Part shown: piece after piece, positions 26,189 through 35,715 of the stretch | Position numbering within the stretch: position 1 is the stretch's first letter | Layout of the letters: each line of letters opens with the position of its first letter | DNA from: Bacteroidales bacterium | GTDB taxonomy: Bacteria; Bacteroidota; Bacteroidia; Bacteroidales; UBA932 | NCBI GenBank assembly: GCA_028690215.1 | Contig: JAQVBQ010000010.1 | Coordinates: 1 to 50,679 of the forward strand | Direction: 5' to 3' | DNA length: 50,679 nt | Position numbers and translations under genes: made by a program | Notes under the pieces: generated by a model | Databases searched by the model: none | Told to the model about the DNA's origin: nothing | The model's input: the letters and a program-made list of their open reading frames with translations, nothing else

Positions 26189-29100
26189 ATGAAAAAAATC
26201 GAGAGTCACAGGATCTCTTTTGTTTTCCTGTTCCTGGCCATGCTTCTGTGCATGTCAGGAACGCTCCCGGCCCAGACACAAAAGGATCTTTATAATGTAA
26301 AGCTTGACAACCTTACATTGAAGGAGGCGATGGTAAAGATAACATCGCAGAGTGGGTACTATTTTGTCTATGAAGATGCTGATATTGTGAGTGTCCCGAA
26401 AATCAGCAAGGAGTTCCGTTCCAGCAGCATTGAGCAGATAATGGCTGAATGCCTGAAGGGTACCGGACTCTCTTTTAAAATAGAGAAAAAGGTAATTTAC
26501 ATCAAGAAAGAGGGGAAAAATTCCACACCGGGTAAAGACCAAAAAAAACTATCAGCGTCGGAGGATTCTCTGTATGTCTTCGGTAAAGTGACTGATGTCA
26601 ATAATCTGCCTTTACCGGGTGCCTCCGTTGAGGTCAAGGGGGCCAAAAACAAGGGTGTGGTTGCTGATTATGATGGTAATTACAAACTCAGATTGACAGA
26701 TGCTACAAAAGAGAGCACTCTTGTATTCAATTTTCTCGGGATGCAGAAGCAGGAGGTGTCAATTGATGGCAGAAGAGAGATAAATGTTGCTCTGAGAGAG
26801 ATGGAAAATGAATTGGAGCAGATTGTAGTAGTAGGATACGGAGTTACCAAGAAAAAAGATATTGCGGGATCAATTGAGAACATAAGCGCATCAGAACTTG
26901 CCAAGACAAATAGCCAGAACTTTCAAAAGGCTATTCAAGGGAAGATGTCAGGCGTGCAGATAACCTCTTCTTCGGGAATTCCCGGCTCATCTTTTTCTAT
27001 AAATATCCGAGGCAGAGGTTCTATAAATGCTGATACTCAGCCATTGTATATAGTTGATGGTGTGCAAATTACAAATGGTGCGCAAAATACCAACATCCTT
27101 ACCAACGCTGACGTGATGGCCGGTTTAAACCCGGACGATATTGAATCCATAAGCGTCCTGAAGGATGGTGCATCTGCGTCTATTTATGGAGCCCAGGCTG
27201 CAAACGGTGTTGTAATCATAACTACAAAGAAAGGTGCGTCAGGAAAGACTCGGGTATCTATAAACGCCACAACCGGAATTCAGGAGATTGCAAGGAAGGT
27301 TCCGGTGATGTCGGGGCCTCAGTGGGCACAATTCGCTCTGCTTGAATACAAGAATTATGATTTGTATAACGGTACAAATAAGTATCAGGATCAGCTTGAG
27401 CTTTTCAAGAGTTTCGGATGGGGAGACGACGGATACTCAAATGCACCGACAACAGATTGGTATGATGAGATTTTCCGTAAGGCGGTAGTCAATAACTACC
27501 AGATTAATCTCTCCGGAGGAACAGAAAAGACAAAATTTTACCTCTCTGCCGGATATAACAAGACTGATGGTATCATCAAACAGACAGGTTTCAACAGAAA
27601 ATCTGCAAGGTTAAATTTAAGTCACGAAATAGCACCATGGCTTACAATTAACACTAATAACACCTTCAGCGGAACTGTACATAACCAGTCTTCGGTCGTA
27701 GGAGCTGCAAATCCGGCCAGAACAGCAATGTTCCTTCTTCCGGGTGTCTCTCCGCGTGATGAAAACGGAGAGTATTATTCAGATCTGACATACGGTTATT
27801 TTTTGTACAATATTCCACAGATGCTGGAACTTAACGAGTATGTGGGAAAAACACACAATCTGCTATCTGCCAACGATCTTACAATAAAGTTGGCAAAAGG
27901 GCTTGAATTCAAGAGCAGTTACAACTTTGACCTTACCTGGCTTAACGAGCATCAATTCAGTGATCCAAGAACCCGTCTGGGCTCAAGAGTAAACGGCTCA
28001 ATTTCTGCAAACGCTACCGATATTAACAAATTCCAGACAGAGCAAGTATTTACATACAATACTACTATAAATGAGAACAGATTGACTGCTGTCGCGGGAT
28101 TTTCATACAGCAGTTATCAATATCATATGATAGGTGCCGAGGCAAACGGGGTTTCCAGTCCGGATCTCAAGCTGTTGAGCAGTGCTGCAACTCCTATTGC
28201 AACTACAGAATCGTATTCGGAGTGGAAAATGGCCGGTTTTTTCGGAAGGGCGAGCTATGCGATAAGAGATAAGTACATTTTAACAGGAACCGTAAGATAC
28301 GATGGTTCTTCAAGATTCGGAACTGACAACCTGTGGGGATTGTTTCCTTCAATCTCTTTTGCGTGGAGAATGAAAGAGGAAAAATTCTTCAAAGACATTG
28401 ACTGGCTGAATGATCTTAAAATTAGGGCAAGTTATGGGGTTACAGGAAATGCGAGCATCGGAGATTATGTTTCGGCAAGGTTATATGCTGCTAACTCAGC
28501 TTATGGCGGAAGTTCCGGAATTATCCCTTCATCCATTGGAAACCAGAAACTCACATGGGAGAAAAAACACTCAAAAAATATCGGTATAACAGCAGGTATA
28601 TTCAAGGGAAGAATTAGCACAAATATCGACTTTTACAGAGATGACACAAAAGACCTGTTGTACTATAGAGTTATTCCACAAACTACAGGTTTCAGCGAGA
28701 TCCCGTCAAATATGGGAGGAGTCCGAAACCATGGTCTGGATTTACAACTTAATGTAGTCAGCTTTGACTCTGATAATTTCTCATGGGAGACATCATTTAA
28801 CCTATCATGGTGCAAGAATGAGATAACTGAACTTCAGGATGGTCTGGATGAGCTTGGTCAGTATAAGGTAGGCAAGCCTATAACATCTGAAAATGTTTAC
28901 AGGTGGGCAGGCGTCAACACCTCAGACGGAAGGCCGATGTATTACGACAAAGACGGATACATTACCTACAATCCGACTCTTGAGGACCGTGTATGGACGA
29001 AAGGTACAGACCCTACATTTTTCGGAGGCATAGACAATACTTTCAGATGGAAAAACCTCACCTTCTCGTTTTTCTTCCAATTCCAGAAAGGAGCCGTGAA

Positions 29101-29515
29101 ATATTTCAATGACAAGGCCGTTTTAATCGGCCAGGCTGCAGACAACAACCTTCTTGAGGAGATGTATAACAGTTATTGGAGCAATCCGGGAGATGTCACA
29201 TGGGTACCTAAACCTGTTCTTGACGGCGCTTATCCCGGAAATCCCATGAAGTATGATAATAACGGGGAGACTCGTATGAGTCTGATTTACGAATCCACAG
29301 ATTTCATAAAGCTGAAAAATGTAAATATAAGTTACAATCTTCCGGAGAAACTGGTTAAGAAGCTTAAACTGCAGGATGCGCAAATATTTGCTAATGGATA
29401 CAATCTGTGGACAACTACCCCGTATCAGGGATATGATCCTGAATCAGTAGGTATTGACAGAGGCGTTTACCCGCAATCCAAGAGCTACAGTATAGGTATA
29501 AAGATCAACTTTTAA
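26189..29515 (+). CDS. SusC-type TonB-dependent receptor with STN signalling domain
   Basis: The 1,108-residue outer-membrane importer has a signal peptide (MKKIESHRISFVFLFLAMLLCMSGTLPAQ). An STN domain at ~30-110 (LYNVKLDNLTLKEAMVKITS and GTGLSFKIEKKVIYI) would contact FecR. A carboxypeptidase-regulatory-like barrel-sandwich follows at ~125-205 (VFGKVTDVNNLPLPGASVEVKG), then the TonB box/plug start EQIVVVGYGVTKKKDIAGS and the SusC signature GVQITSSSGIPGSSFSINIRG. The rest is a 22-strand-type barrel ending in IGIKINF. The STN domain marks it as a transducer, consistent with the ECF/FecR pair upstream. SusD follows after 12 bases. Confidence 0.97.
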   Translation: MKKIESHRISFVFLFLAMLLCMSGTLPAQTQKDLYNVKLDNLTLKEAMVKITSQSGYYFVYEDADIVSVPKISKEFRSSSIEQIMAECLKGTGLSFKIEKKVIYIKKEGKNSTPGKDQKKLSASEDSLYVFGKVTDVNNLPLPGASVEVKGAKNKGVVADYDGNYKLRLTDATKESTLVFNFLGMQKQEVSIDGRREINVALREMENELEQIVVVGYGVTKKKDIAGSIENISASELAKTNSQNFQKAIQGKMSGVQITSSSGIPGSSFSINIRGRGSINADTQPLYIVDGVQITNGAQNTNILTNADVMAGLNPDDIESISVLKDGASASIYGAQAANGVVIITTKKGASGKTRVSINATTGIQEIARKVPVMSGPQWAQFALLEYKNYDLYNGTNKYQDQLELFKSFGWGDDGYSNAPTTDWYDEIFRKAVVNNYQINLSGGTEKTKFYLSAGYNKTDGIIKQTGFNRKSARLNLSHEIAPWLTINTNNTFSGTVHNQSSVVGAANPARTAMFLLPGVSPRDENGEYYSDLTYGYFLYNIPQMLELNEYVGKTHNLLSANDLTIKLAKGLEFKSSYNFDLTWLNEHQFSDPRTRLGSRVNGSISANATDINKFQTEQVFTYNTTINENRLTAVAGFSYSSYQYHMIGAEANGVSSPDLKLLSSAATPIATTESYSEWKMAGFFGRASYAIRDKYILTGTVRYDGSSRFGTDNLWGLFPSISFAWRMKEEKFFKDIDWLNDLKIRASYGVTGNASIGDYVSARLYAANSAYGGSSGIIPSSIGNQKLTWEKKHSKNIGITAGIFKGRISTNIDFYRDDTKDLLYYRVIPQTTGFSEIPSNMGGVRNHGLDLQLNVVSFDSDNFSWETSFNLSWCKNEITELQDGLDELGQYKVGKPITSENVYRWAGVNTSDGRPMYYDKDGYITYNPTLEDRVWTKGTDPTFFGGIDNTFRWKNLTFSFFFQFQKGAVKYFNDKAVLIGQAADNNLLEEMYNSYWSNPGDVTWVPKPVLDGAYPGNPMKYDNNGETRMSLIYESTDFIKLKNVNISYNLPEKLVKKLKLQDAQIFANGYNLWTTTPYQGYDPESVGIDRGVYPQSKSYSIGIKINF

Positions 29516-29527
29516 AAACTTCATGAA

Positions 29528-30958
29528 ATGAAAACTATAAAGCTATTTACATTAATATCACTGCTTCTGGTTTTGAATTCATGTGATTCTTTACTGGATG
29601 TTGACACGAAACACGCATTGCCGCAGGAAAAGATTAAGACCGTTGCCGGCTGCGAGAGCCTTATAATCGGGGTGTATGATCTATTGCAGGATCCTTATTA
29701 TTCAGGAAGAGACCTTATCTGTATCCCTGATGTAATGGGTGATAACTGCGAGCCATCTCCGAGTTCTACAAAATATTCGGAACAATATAATTTCCAGCCA
29801 TATTACAATATGGATATCTGGGAGTCTGCATACAAGCAGATAGGAGCTTTAAATGAAGCTATTCTTTATCTGTCAGAACTGGAGCAGACCGGGAAGGTGA
29901 AATCTCTCACCGGCGAGGCGCTTTTTCTGAGAGCCTACAACTACTTCAATCTGGCAATTATCTACAGCCGTGTTCCCGGTCATCTTGTGGACAACTTCAA
30001 TCTATGCGTACCACTATTGATAAAACCATTTTTCAATGAAGGAGGAAGCATTACCGTGCAGGCTTCAGTAAAGAGGGCTACGGTAGATGCTGTCTGGGAA
30101 CAGATATTGCTTGATCTTAACAATGCCTTTACAATGTTGGAGAACAATGACAGCGGATTACACCCATTCAGGATTTCAGCTGTTGCAGTTAAGGCTCTCC
30201 AGTCACGTGTGTTCTTGTACAAGGGCGATTGGGCAAATACAATTCTGGCTGCCGATTATGTTATTTCAAAATCTTCAGTAGGGTTATATGATGGAAAATA
30301 TACAGATATCTTCTCTGACGGAAAAGAGTCTTTATGGCAGTTGCATTATAATGTTACAGAAAATCTGGCCTCTACATCTCTTCACTCTACATACGGTACT
30401 GTTGACAACGGTGCGAGAGATGCTGAAGGTTTTGGTGACGGCACTGGTGCAGGTGATGCACAGCTCTCGGTTACAGCTGACTTTATGGATCTGATTGATC
30501 AGGAAAAGGATACAAGATTTCAGGCCCTTAGAAAGGTTCATTACTATGGCCAGGATCTTTGGTGGACAACAAAGTTTAACAGCTGGGGAGGAGTATTCGG
30601 ATTGGATGACATCCCTCTTCTGAGAATATCTGAAGTGTACCTGAACAGAGCTGAGGCTTATGCACATCAGACATCATACACATTGGCAAGGAGTGACCTG
30701 AATCTTCTGATGAACAAGAGAGGTCTTGCAAATACTGATGTTTCGAATTCAGAACTGCTGGATGAGATATTGCTACAGAGGAGAATTGAGCTTGCTTTTG
30801 AAGGTCACAGATTTTTTGATATGAAGAGACTGGGAAGGGATATCCCAAGGGCTAACGGAATGGCTGCCATACCTTACGAGGATTACCGTGTGGTTGCTCC
30901 TATAAGCACTACGGAAATGGATGTAAACAAGGAACTTGTAAATAATCCCGGATATTAA
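29528..30958 (+). CDS. SusD-family nutrient-binding surface lipoprotein
   Basis: The 476-residue protein has a lipoprotein signal (LLLVLNSC, acylated Cys19) followed by DSLLDVDTKHALPQ. The helical TPR-like scaffold typical of SusD/RagB is visible in TGEALFLRAYNYFNLAIIYSRVP and the C-terminal segment DEILLQRRIELAFEGHRFFDMKRLGRDIPR, the usual signature. SusD acts as the lid of the SusC channel and binds the nutrient at the cell surface. Aromatic residues are present, but no binding platform can be assigned from sequence. It lies between SusC and a second surface lipoprotein, all on one strand with short gaps. Confidence 0.96.
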   Translation: MKTIKLFTLISLLLVLNSCDSLLDVDTKHALPQEKIKTVAGCESLIIGVYDLLQDPYYSGRDLICIPDVMGDNCEPSPSSTKYSEQYNFQPYYNMDIWESAYKQIGALNEAILYLSELEQTGKVKSLTGEALFLRAYNYFNLAIIYSRVPGHLVDNFNLCVPLLIKPFFNEGGSITVQASVKRATVDAVWEQILLDLNNAFTMLENNDSGLHPFRISAVAVKALQSRVFLYKGDWANTILAADYVISKSSVGLYDGKYTDIFSDGKESLWQLHYNVTENLASTSLHSTYGTVDNGARDAEGFGDGTGAGDAQLSVTADFMDLIDQEKDTRFQALRKVHYYGQDLWWTTKFNSWGGVFGLDDIPLLRISEVYLNRAEAYAHQTSYTLARSDLNLLMNKRGLANTDVSNSELLDEILLQRRIELAFEGHRFFDMKRLGRDIPRANGMAAIPYEDYRVVAPISTTEMDVNKELVNNPGY

Positions 30959-30985
30959 TTATAACTCATACTTATACTCAAGAAA

Positions 30986-32029
30986 ATGAAAAAATCAATA
31001 TCAATAATAGGCAATTTATTCCTTGCTGCTATACTGCTCTTCTCTTGCCAGAAAGAGGATTGGACATACAAAGGTCCGCAGTATTATGAATTCAGCGCTT
31101 CTGCGAATAAACAGGGAACAATAAGCAATATCCTCCAGAAAGAGAATAATAAGATTGGACTGGATTCGATTTGTGTCCAGATAATCAAACCTGCTGAGGG
31201 GGATATTACAGTAAACTACGAGATTGTGAATCAACTCTTTTATCTTACTGATAAGGACAGGTACGTTGAAGAAATTCCGGAAGGGACAGATATCGCTGTT
31301 GTGGACACTGTATATACTACTGCCGTTATCGGGCGAGACTATGAGGTGCTGACATCCGACGGACATACATTCAACCAGTCGACTATGACAGGTTCTCTTG
31401 TTATACCTCAGGGTGAGTATTTCGGCTATATTCAAATCAGAATGCTGAAAAAGGCAGGAAACAGTTTTTATGTGGTGCTTAAAGATTCACCGGATACAAA
31501 GGCTAACAAGCCGACATCCATTCTCAATTATAAACTTGCTCCGGACAGGGTCTTCTATTTCCAGGAGACATTCCTCGAAGAGATCCCTGAGACATGGACT
31601 CTTCTAGACAAGGACGGAGACGGATATAACTGGAACTACTATGACGGTGCTGCCACATCAGACTCTTGGATGTCAGGTGGTGTAGGAGCTTTATCTCCTG
31701 AGAATTACCTTATTTCACCTGCAATTGAGCTAGGTAACACTACAGATGCTATTCTGCTCACTTTCGAGGTGGCAGCAGGGGACACTGATTATCCTGAGGA
31801 GAATTACAGAGTTATTATTTCTGAGAATCCTATCACACTTGCAAATTGCAGACAGGCAACAATCCTGAGGGATTGGACAGAGCTTGATGAGACCTACGGC
31901 GATTTCAAGCCTCAGACAATAGAGTTGACAGCTTACAAGGGGAAAAAGGTATATGTCGGTTTCATACATGGTAATTGTTCCGACTGCTACTACTTCCTGC
32001 TCAGGAATGTAAAAATTTATGGACAGTAA
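30986..32029 (+). CDS. Surface lipoprotein with choice-of-anchor J / cleaved-adhesin domain
   Basis: The 347-residue protein has a lipoprotein signal (LAAILLFSC, Cys21) followed by QKEDW, whose acidic residues resemble a surface-export signal of Bacteroidota lipoproteins. The N-terminal third is not recognised. The C-terminal part (~190-347) looks like a beta-jelly-roll choice-of-anchor J domain: FQETFLEEIPETWTLLDKDG, DSWMSGGVGALSPENYLISP, and the ending KVYVGFIHGNCSDCYYFLLR. This domain is known from gingipain-type adhesins and surface proteases. Its position right after SusD suggests a surface glycan- or peptide-binding accessory, taking the place of SusE/SusF. Its stop overlaps the next gene's start region. 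Confidence 0.75.
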   Translation: MKKSISIIGNLFLAAILLFSCQKEDWTYKGPQYYEFSASANKQGTISNILQKENNKIGLDSICVQIIKPAEGDITVNYEIVNQLFYLTDKDRYVEEIPEGTDIAVVDTVYTTAVIGRDYEVLTSDGHTFNQSTMTGSLVIPQGEYFGYIQIRMLKKAGNSFYVVLKDSPDTKANKPTSILNYKLAPDRVFYFQETFLEEIPETWTLLDKDGDGYNWNYYDGAATSDSWMSGGVGALSPENYLISPAIELGNTTDAILLTFEVAAGDTDYPEENYRVIISENPITLANCRQATILRDWTELDETYGDFKPQTIELTAYKGKKVYVGFIHGNCSDCYYFLLRNVKIYGQ

Positions 32030-32030
32030 T

Positions 32031-33143
32031 ATGGAAAAGAGAGTATTGGACGAAAGGCTCCGGCAGATATTTTTTGAATTGACATCAATTGACGCAACTT
32101 CAGGCAAGGAGTCGGCTGTGGCTGACTATATCATCCGCTTTGTCAATAATTTAGGTTTAAAAAGTTATAGGGATAATGCAGAAGAGTTATCCGGTGGAAA
32201 TTCAGGAAATGTTATTGTTGAAATACTGGGTGGAGGAGAATACCTGCTTGCCTCGCATATGGACACACCGAGGTCGACGGCAGGTTTGAAACATCAGTTT
32301 AAAGATGACAGAATTACTTCTGATGGGACAACTCCGTTGGGTGTGGATGATCGTGGGGGCCTCTCTTCAATACTCTTTGCTCTTGAAAAAGCGGTTGAAA
32401 ACAAAGCTCTCAAACCATGCACGCTTCTTTTTACCGTTTGTGAAGAGACAACCCTTGCCGGATCACTCTTTTTTAAGCCTGCTCCAAATCTTAAATACGG
32501 ATTTATATTCGACTCTTATATGACTCCGGGACATTTTGTTACAAGGACATGCGGAGCGATTAATTTTGAGTTGATAATAAAAGGAAAGTCATCGCATGCC
32601 GGAATCTCTCCGGAAAAGGGTATTAATGCAATCATGGTTTCGGCCGAGGCTATGACAAAATTCCCTTTCGGAAGGATTGACGAGGTGACTACTGCAAACA
32701 TCGGGAGTGTTAACGGCGGAACCAACACAAATGTAGTTTGCGATGAGGTTGTTTTGAAAGGGGAGCTCAGAACTGATTTTGTATCTCATGGTGAGGAGCT
32801 TATGGGTAAAATTCTTGCTGACTTCACAGATGTTTGTAAGAAATACGGAGCATCAATGGAGTCAAAATACTTCTGGGATTTTCTACCATATAATATCACT
32901 GATGGTGACCTGCCATTCATACATTTTTCACAAGTGGCGGAAAACCTTGGAATAGATGCAGTACCGGCTAAGTCGATGGGCGGTAGTGATGCTAACTCTC
33001 TCAATGCAAAAGGAATAAAGACCATAAATTTGGGAGTGGGGGCACAGAATCCTCATGGAAACGATGAGTTTATCCTTTATGAAGATCTTAGCAATGCATC
33101 AAAGATTGCATATCAATTACTAACAATAGAAATCAAAAAATAA
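32031..33143 (+). CDS. Cytoplasmic M20-type (PepT-like) metallopeptidase
   Basis: This di-zinc peptidase clan MH enzyme has no signal peptide, so it acts in the cytoplasm. Numbered from the ATG at 32031 (370 residues), ligands and catalytic residues are visible: SHMDTP (His76, Asp78), VDDRGG (bridging Asp ~106), CEETTLAG (catalytic Glu138 and Glu139), FDSY (Asp161), and the C-terminal NPHGNDEF. The ending GGSDANSLNAKG is typical of the PepT/M20 group. An in-frame ATG at 32019 overlaps the previous stop. I prefer 32031 because it follows that stop by one base. By context it may finish the hydrolysis of imported dipeptides or deacylate N-acyl amino acids. The specificity is not readable. Confidence 0.85.
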   Translation: MEKRVLDERLRQIFFELTSIDATSGKESAVADYIIRFVNNLGLKSYRDNAEELSGGNSGNVIVEILGGGEYLLASHMDTPRSTAGLKHQFKDDRITSDGTTPLGVDDRGGLSSILFALEKAVENKALKPCTLLFTVCEETTLAGSLFFKPAPNLKYGFIFDSYMTPGHFVTRTCGAINFELIIKGKSSHAGISPEKGINAIMVSAEAMTKFPFGRIDEVTTANIGSVNGGTNTNVVCDEVVLKGELRTDFVSHGEELMGKILADFTDVCKKYGASMESKYFWDFLPYNITDGDLPFIHFSQVAENLGIDAVPAKSMGGSDANSLNAKGIKTINLGVGAQNPHGNDEFILYEDLSNASKIAYQLLTIEIKK

Positions 33144-33144
33144 A

Positions 33145-34008
33145 ATGAACAAAATATCTAAGCTTTTTGCAATAATTCTGTTATTGCAGTTTACATCTTG
33201 TACCCAAAACGAAAAATCAGATCTGGAATATCTGCCCGAAAAAATTGACTCAAAGGGAACTTTAGTTATTGAAGGGGGTGGAGACAGAATAGAGGTGATT
33301 TTGAAAACCATTATCAAATATGGCGGGGGAGACAGCGCAAAACTTCTTGTTGTCCCTTTTGCAAGTGGCGTTGCTGAAGAGACAGGTATTAAACAGAGTG
33401 AGGAGTTCAGAAATCTCGGCTGCACTAATTCTGATTACATCTTTTGTTCAAAGGATAGTGTCGATTCTCCGGAAAGTCTTGCCAAACTGGACGGTGTAAC
33501 TGCGATATTTTTCTCAGGCGGAGATCAGGTTATTTTAAGTGATTACCTTGAGGGAACAAAATTCCTTGAGAAAATAAGGGAGATTTATAAAAACGGAGGC
33601 GTTATCAGCGGAACAAGTGCCGGTGCAGCAATCATGAGCAGGATAATGCTTACGGGAACCAGCGCCAGCGATACATCAGACATGCCGGAATTCAATTATA
33701 TAAAGGAGAAAGATGTTATAACAGCACAAGGCTTTGCATTTCTCAATAACATCATAATAGACCAGCATTTCATAACAAGAAAGAGACAGGTCAGACTGAT
33801 TAATGTACTGCTTGATAACCCGGGATACAGAGGCATAGGTATAGATGAGGAGTCTGCAATAGTGGTAAAACCTGATAATACAATGGAGGTTATCGGTACA
33901 AACAAAGTGATGGTTTTTGAACCATACAAACCTTCGGCAAAAGATAGTGGTAAGGTTAACAGTTTCAAGCTTACAATCCTATCTTCAGGCGATAAGTATA
34001 ATTTCTAA
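33145..34008 (+). CDS. Cyanophycinase (peptidase S51), probable surface lipoprotein
   Basis: Cyanophycinases are serine exopeptidases that release beta-Asp-Arg dipeptides from cyanophycin. This 287-residue protein carries the family features in order: FFSGGDQ (GGDQ at 125-128), nucleophile Ser158 in SGTSAGAAIMS, QGFAFLN, His208 in DQHFITRKRQVRL, and GIGIDEESAIVV. It starts with a lipoprotein signal (FAIILLLQFTSC, Cys19, then TQNEKSD), so it is outside the cytoplasm, perhaps on the surface. Peptidase T/E-type relatives in S51 (aspartyl dipeptidase PepE) are shorter and lack the DQHF pattern. The gene begins 1 base after the M20 gene. The actual substrate could be another beta-linked aspartyl polymer. 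Confidence 0.85.
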   Translation: MNKISKLFAIILLLQFTSCTQNEKSDLEYLPEKIDSKGTLVIEGGGDRIEVILKTIIKYGGGDSAKLLVVPFASGVAEETGIKQSEEFRNLGCTNSDYIFCSKDSVDSPESLAKLDGVTAIFFSGGDQVILSDYLEGTKFLEKIREIYKNGGVISGTSAGAAIMSRIMLTGTSASDTSDMPEFNYIKEKDVITAQGFAFLNNIIIDQHFITRKRQVRLINVLLDNPGYRGIGIDEESAIVVKPDNTMEVIGTNKVMVFEPYKPSAKDSGKVNSFKLTILSSGDKYNF

Positions 34009-34046
34009 AATTTAACTACTTTAGTATTATCTAAAACTTAAACGAA

Positions 34047-35651
34047 ATGGCGCATCTAAAGAAGATTCCACACACATTTGTCATAATCGGTTTTCTCATA
34101 CTTGTCTGTGGAATACTCACATGGTTTGTCCCGGCAGGACAATTTGAATACGAAAAAAAGGATGTTAACGGGGTAACACGAGATGTCATTGTCAACAACT
34201 CATATCATGTTGTTGAGTCATCTCCTCAGACCTGGCAGATATTCGGATCCCTTCTCGAAGGGTTTAAGAAACAGGCAGGGATTATAGCATTTGTCCTTAT
34301 TATAGGGGGAGCTTTTCAGATACTGAACAGCAGCAGGGCTATTGATTTTGGAATACTCTCGTTTCTTGAAAAATCCGGGCATCTGGAAAAGCGATGGATT
34401 TTCAGAAAGCTTGGGGTGAATAATATGGTGATTATATTGTCTATGACTATTTTCAGCCTATTCGGTGCTGTTTTCGGGATGAGTGAGGAGACTCTGGCCT
34501 TTGTGATAATATTCGTTCCTCTGGCAATTTCAATGGGCTATGACTCCATCACAGGCCTGCTGATGGTCTATGTTGCTGCTCATATGGGTTTTTCCGGAGC
34601 GATAATAAATCCGTTTACAATAGGTATAGCACAGGGATTATCCGGATTACAGCTCTTTTCCGGATTTGAGTACAGGCTGATTGTCTGGATAATAATTACA
34701 ACGCTGATTATTACAGTTACTTTGATCTATGCATCCAAGGTTAAGAAAAATCCCAGGTTCTCACCCATGTATGAATTGGATCAATATTGGAGGAATAGGG
34801 AGATGGAGGCTGTAAAGGTGGATTTTGCGACAAAAACCCCGGTTTCCGCGTGGGTTGTATTTACTATTACCACTATCATTCTTGCTCTATTTTCCTTTGA
34901 CCACCCTACCACTACAATAAGTCTGGGAGGAGCAGAGATGACATTTGTCTGTTTACCTGTTTTGACCATTTTGTTTGCAATAACAGGATTCCTTACACTC
35001 AGAAAATCCTATCTATTCTTTATACTGAATATTTTAGCATTCACAATTGTTTTTCTTGTCGTAGGAGTGTTAGGGTACGGGTGGTATCTTTCTGAGATAT
35101 CCGCACTCTTCCTGGCTATGGGAATCATATCAGGAATAGCTATGGGATCTGGGGCAAATACTATTGTCAAGGAGTTTATAGCAGGAACAAAGGATATTCT
35201 TACAGCGGCTCTGATTGTAGGCCTCGCTGGTGGTATAATACAGGTGCTGACAGAGGGTAAGATAATGGATACAATTCTCTACTCACTCTCCTCTACAATG
35301 GAGGGAACCGGTAAAGGGGCAACTGTCTCGATAATGTATTTTATCCAGACATGTATCAACATTTTCATACCTTCCGGTTCAGCAAAGGCAGCTCTCACCA
35401 TGCCGATTATGGCTCCATTTTCTGATGTTATCGGCCTTTCCAGACAGGCTACAGTAATGGCATTTCAGTTCGGGGACGGCTTCACAAACATGATTACCCC
35501 TACATCCGCTGTGCTTATTGGTGCTCTTGGAATAGCAAGAATTCCGTATGAGGTGTGGATAAAATGGTTTTGGAAAATACTGCTGGCATTCATGATTCTG
35601 GGTTTAATACTGCTTATGCCGACAGTATATATGCAACTAAATGGGTTTTAG
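34047..35651 (+). CDS. YfcC/ArcD-type inner-membrane transporter
   Basis: The 534-residue protein has about 12-13 transmembrane helices and belongs to the YfcC family within the C4-dicarboxylate/ion-transporter superfamily. Relatives are annotated as arginine/ornithine antiporters or C4-dicarboxylate carriers. The start KKIPHTFVIIGFLILVCGILTWFVPAGQFEYE, the helical-hairpin motif MSEETLAFVIIFVPLA and SGSAKAALTMPIMAPFSDVIG followed by QFGDGFTNMITPTSAVLIGAL are typical. In this operon it most likely moves an amino acid or dipeptide released outside or in the periplasm. Arginine or aspartate would fit a cyanophycinase. The exact ligand is inferred, not seen. Confidence 0.85.
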   Translation: MAHLKKIPHTFVIIGFLILVCGILTWFVPAGQFEYEKKDVNGVTRDVIVNNSYHVVESSPQTWQIFGSLLEGFKKQAGIIAFVLIIGGAFQILNSSRAIDFGILSFLEKSGHLEKRWIFRKLGVNNMVIILSMTIFSLFGAVFGMSEETLAFVIIFVPLAISMGYDSITGLLMVYVAAHMGFSGAIINPFTIGIAQGLSGLQLFSGFEYRLIVWIIITTLIITVTLIYASKVKKNPRFSPMYELDQYWRNREMEAVKVDFATKTPVSAWVVFTITTIILALFSFDHPTTTISLGGAEMTFVCLPVLTILFAITGFLTLRKSYLFFILNILAFTIVFLVVGVLGYGWYLSEISALFLAMGIISGIAMGSGANTIVKEFIAGTKDILTAALIVGLAGGIIQVLTEGKIMDTILYSLSSTMEGTGKGATVSIMYFIQTCINIFIPSGSAKAALTMPIMAPFSDVIGLSRQATVMAFQFGDGFTNMITPTSAVLIGALGIARIPYEVWIKWFWKILLAFMILGLILLMPTVYMQLNGF

Positions 35652-35715
35652 TTTATAATAGAATTAATCAACTAATTAACAAATAAATGCAGATTCATTT
35701 CTGCTAATTTTAAAG

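Noticed and set aside
35690-35705. Small hairpin GCAGA/TCTGC before the M14 gene
   Set aside because: Only 5 bp with a 6-base loop and no T tract. Too weak to call a terminator or riboswitch.
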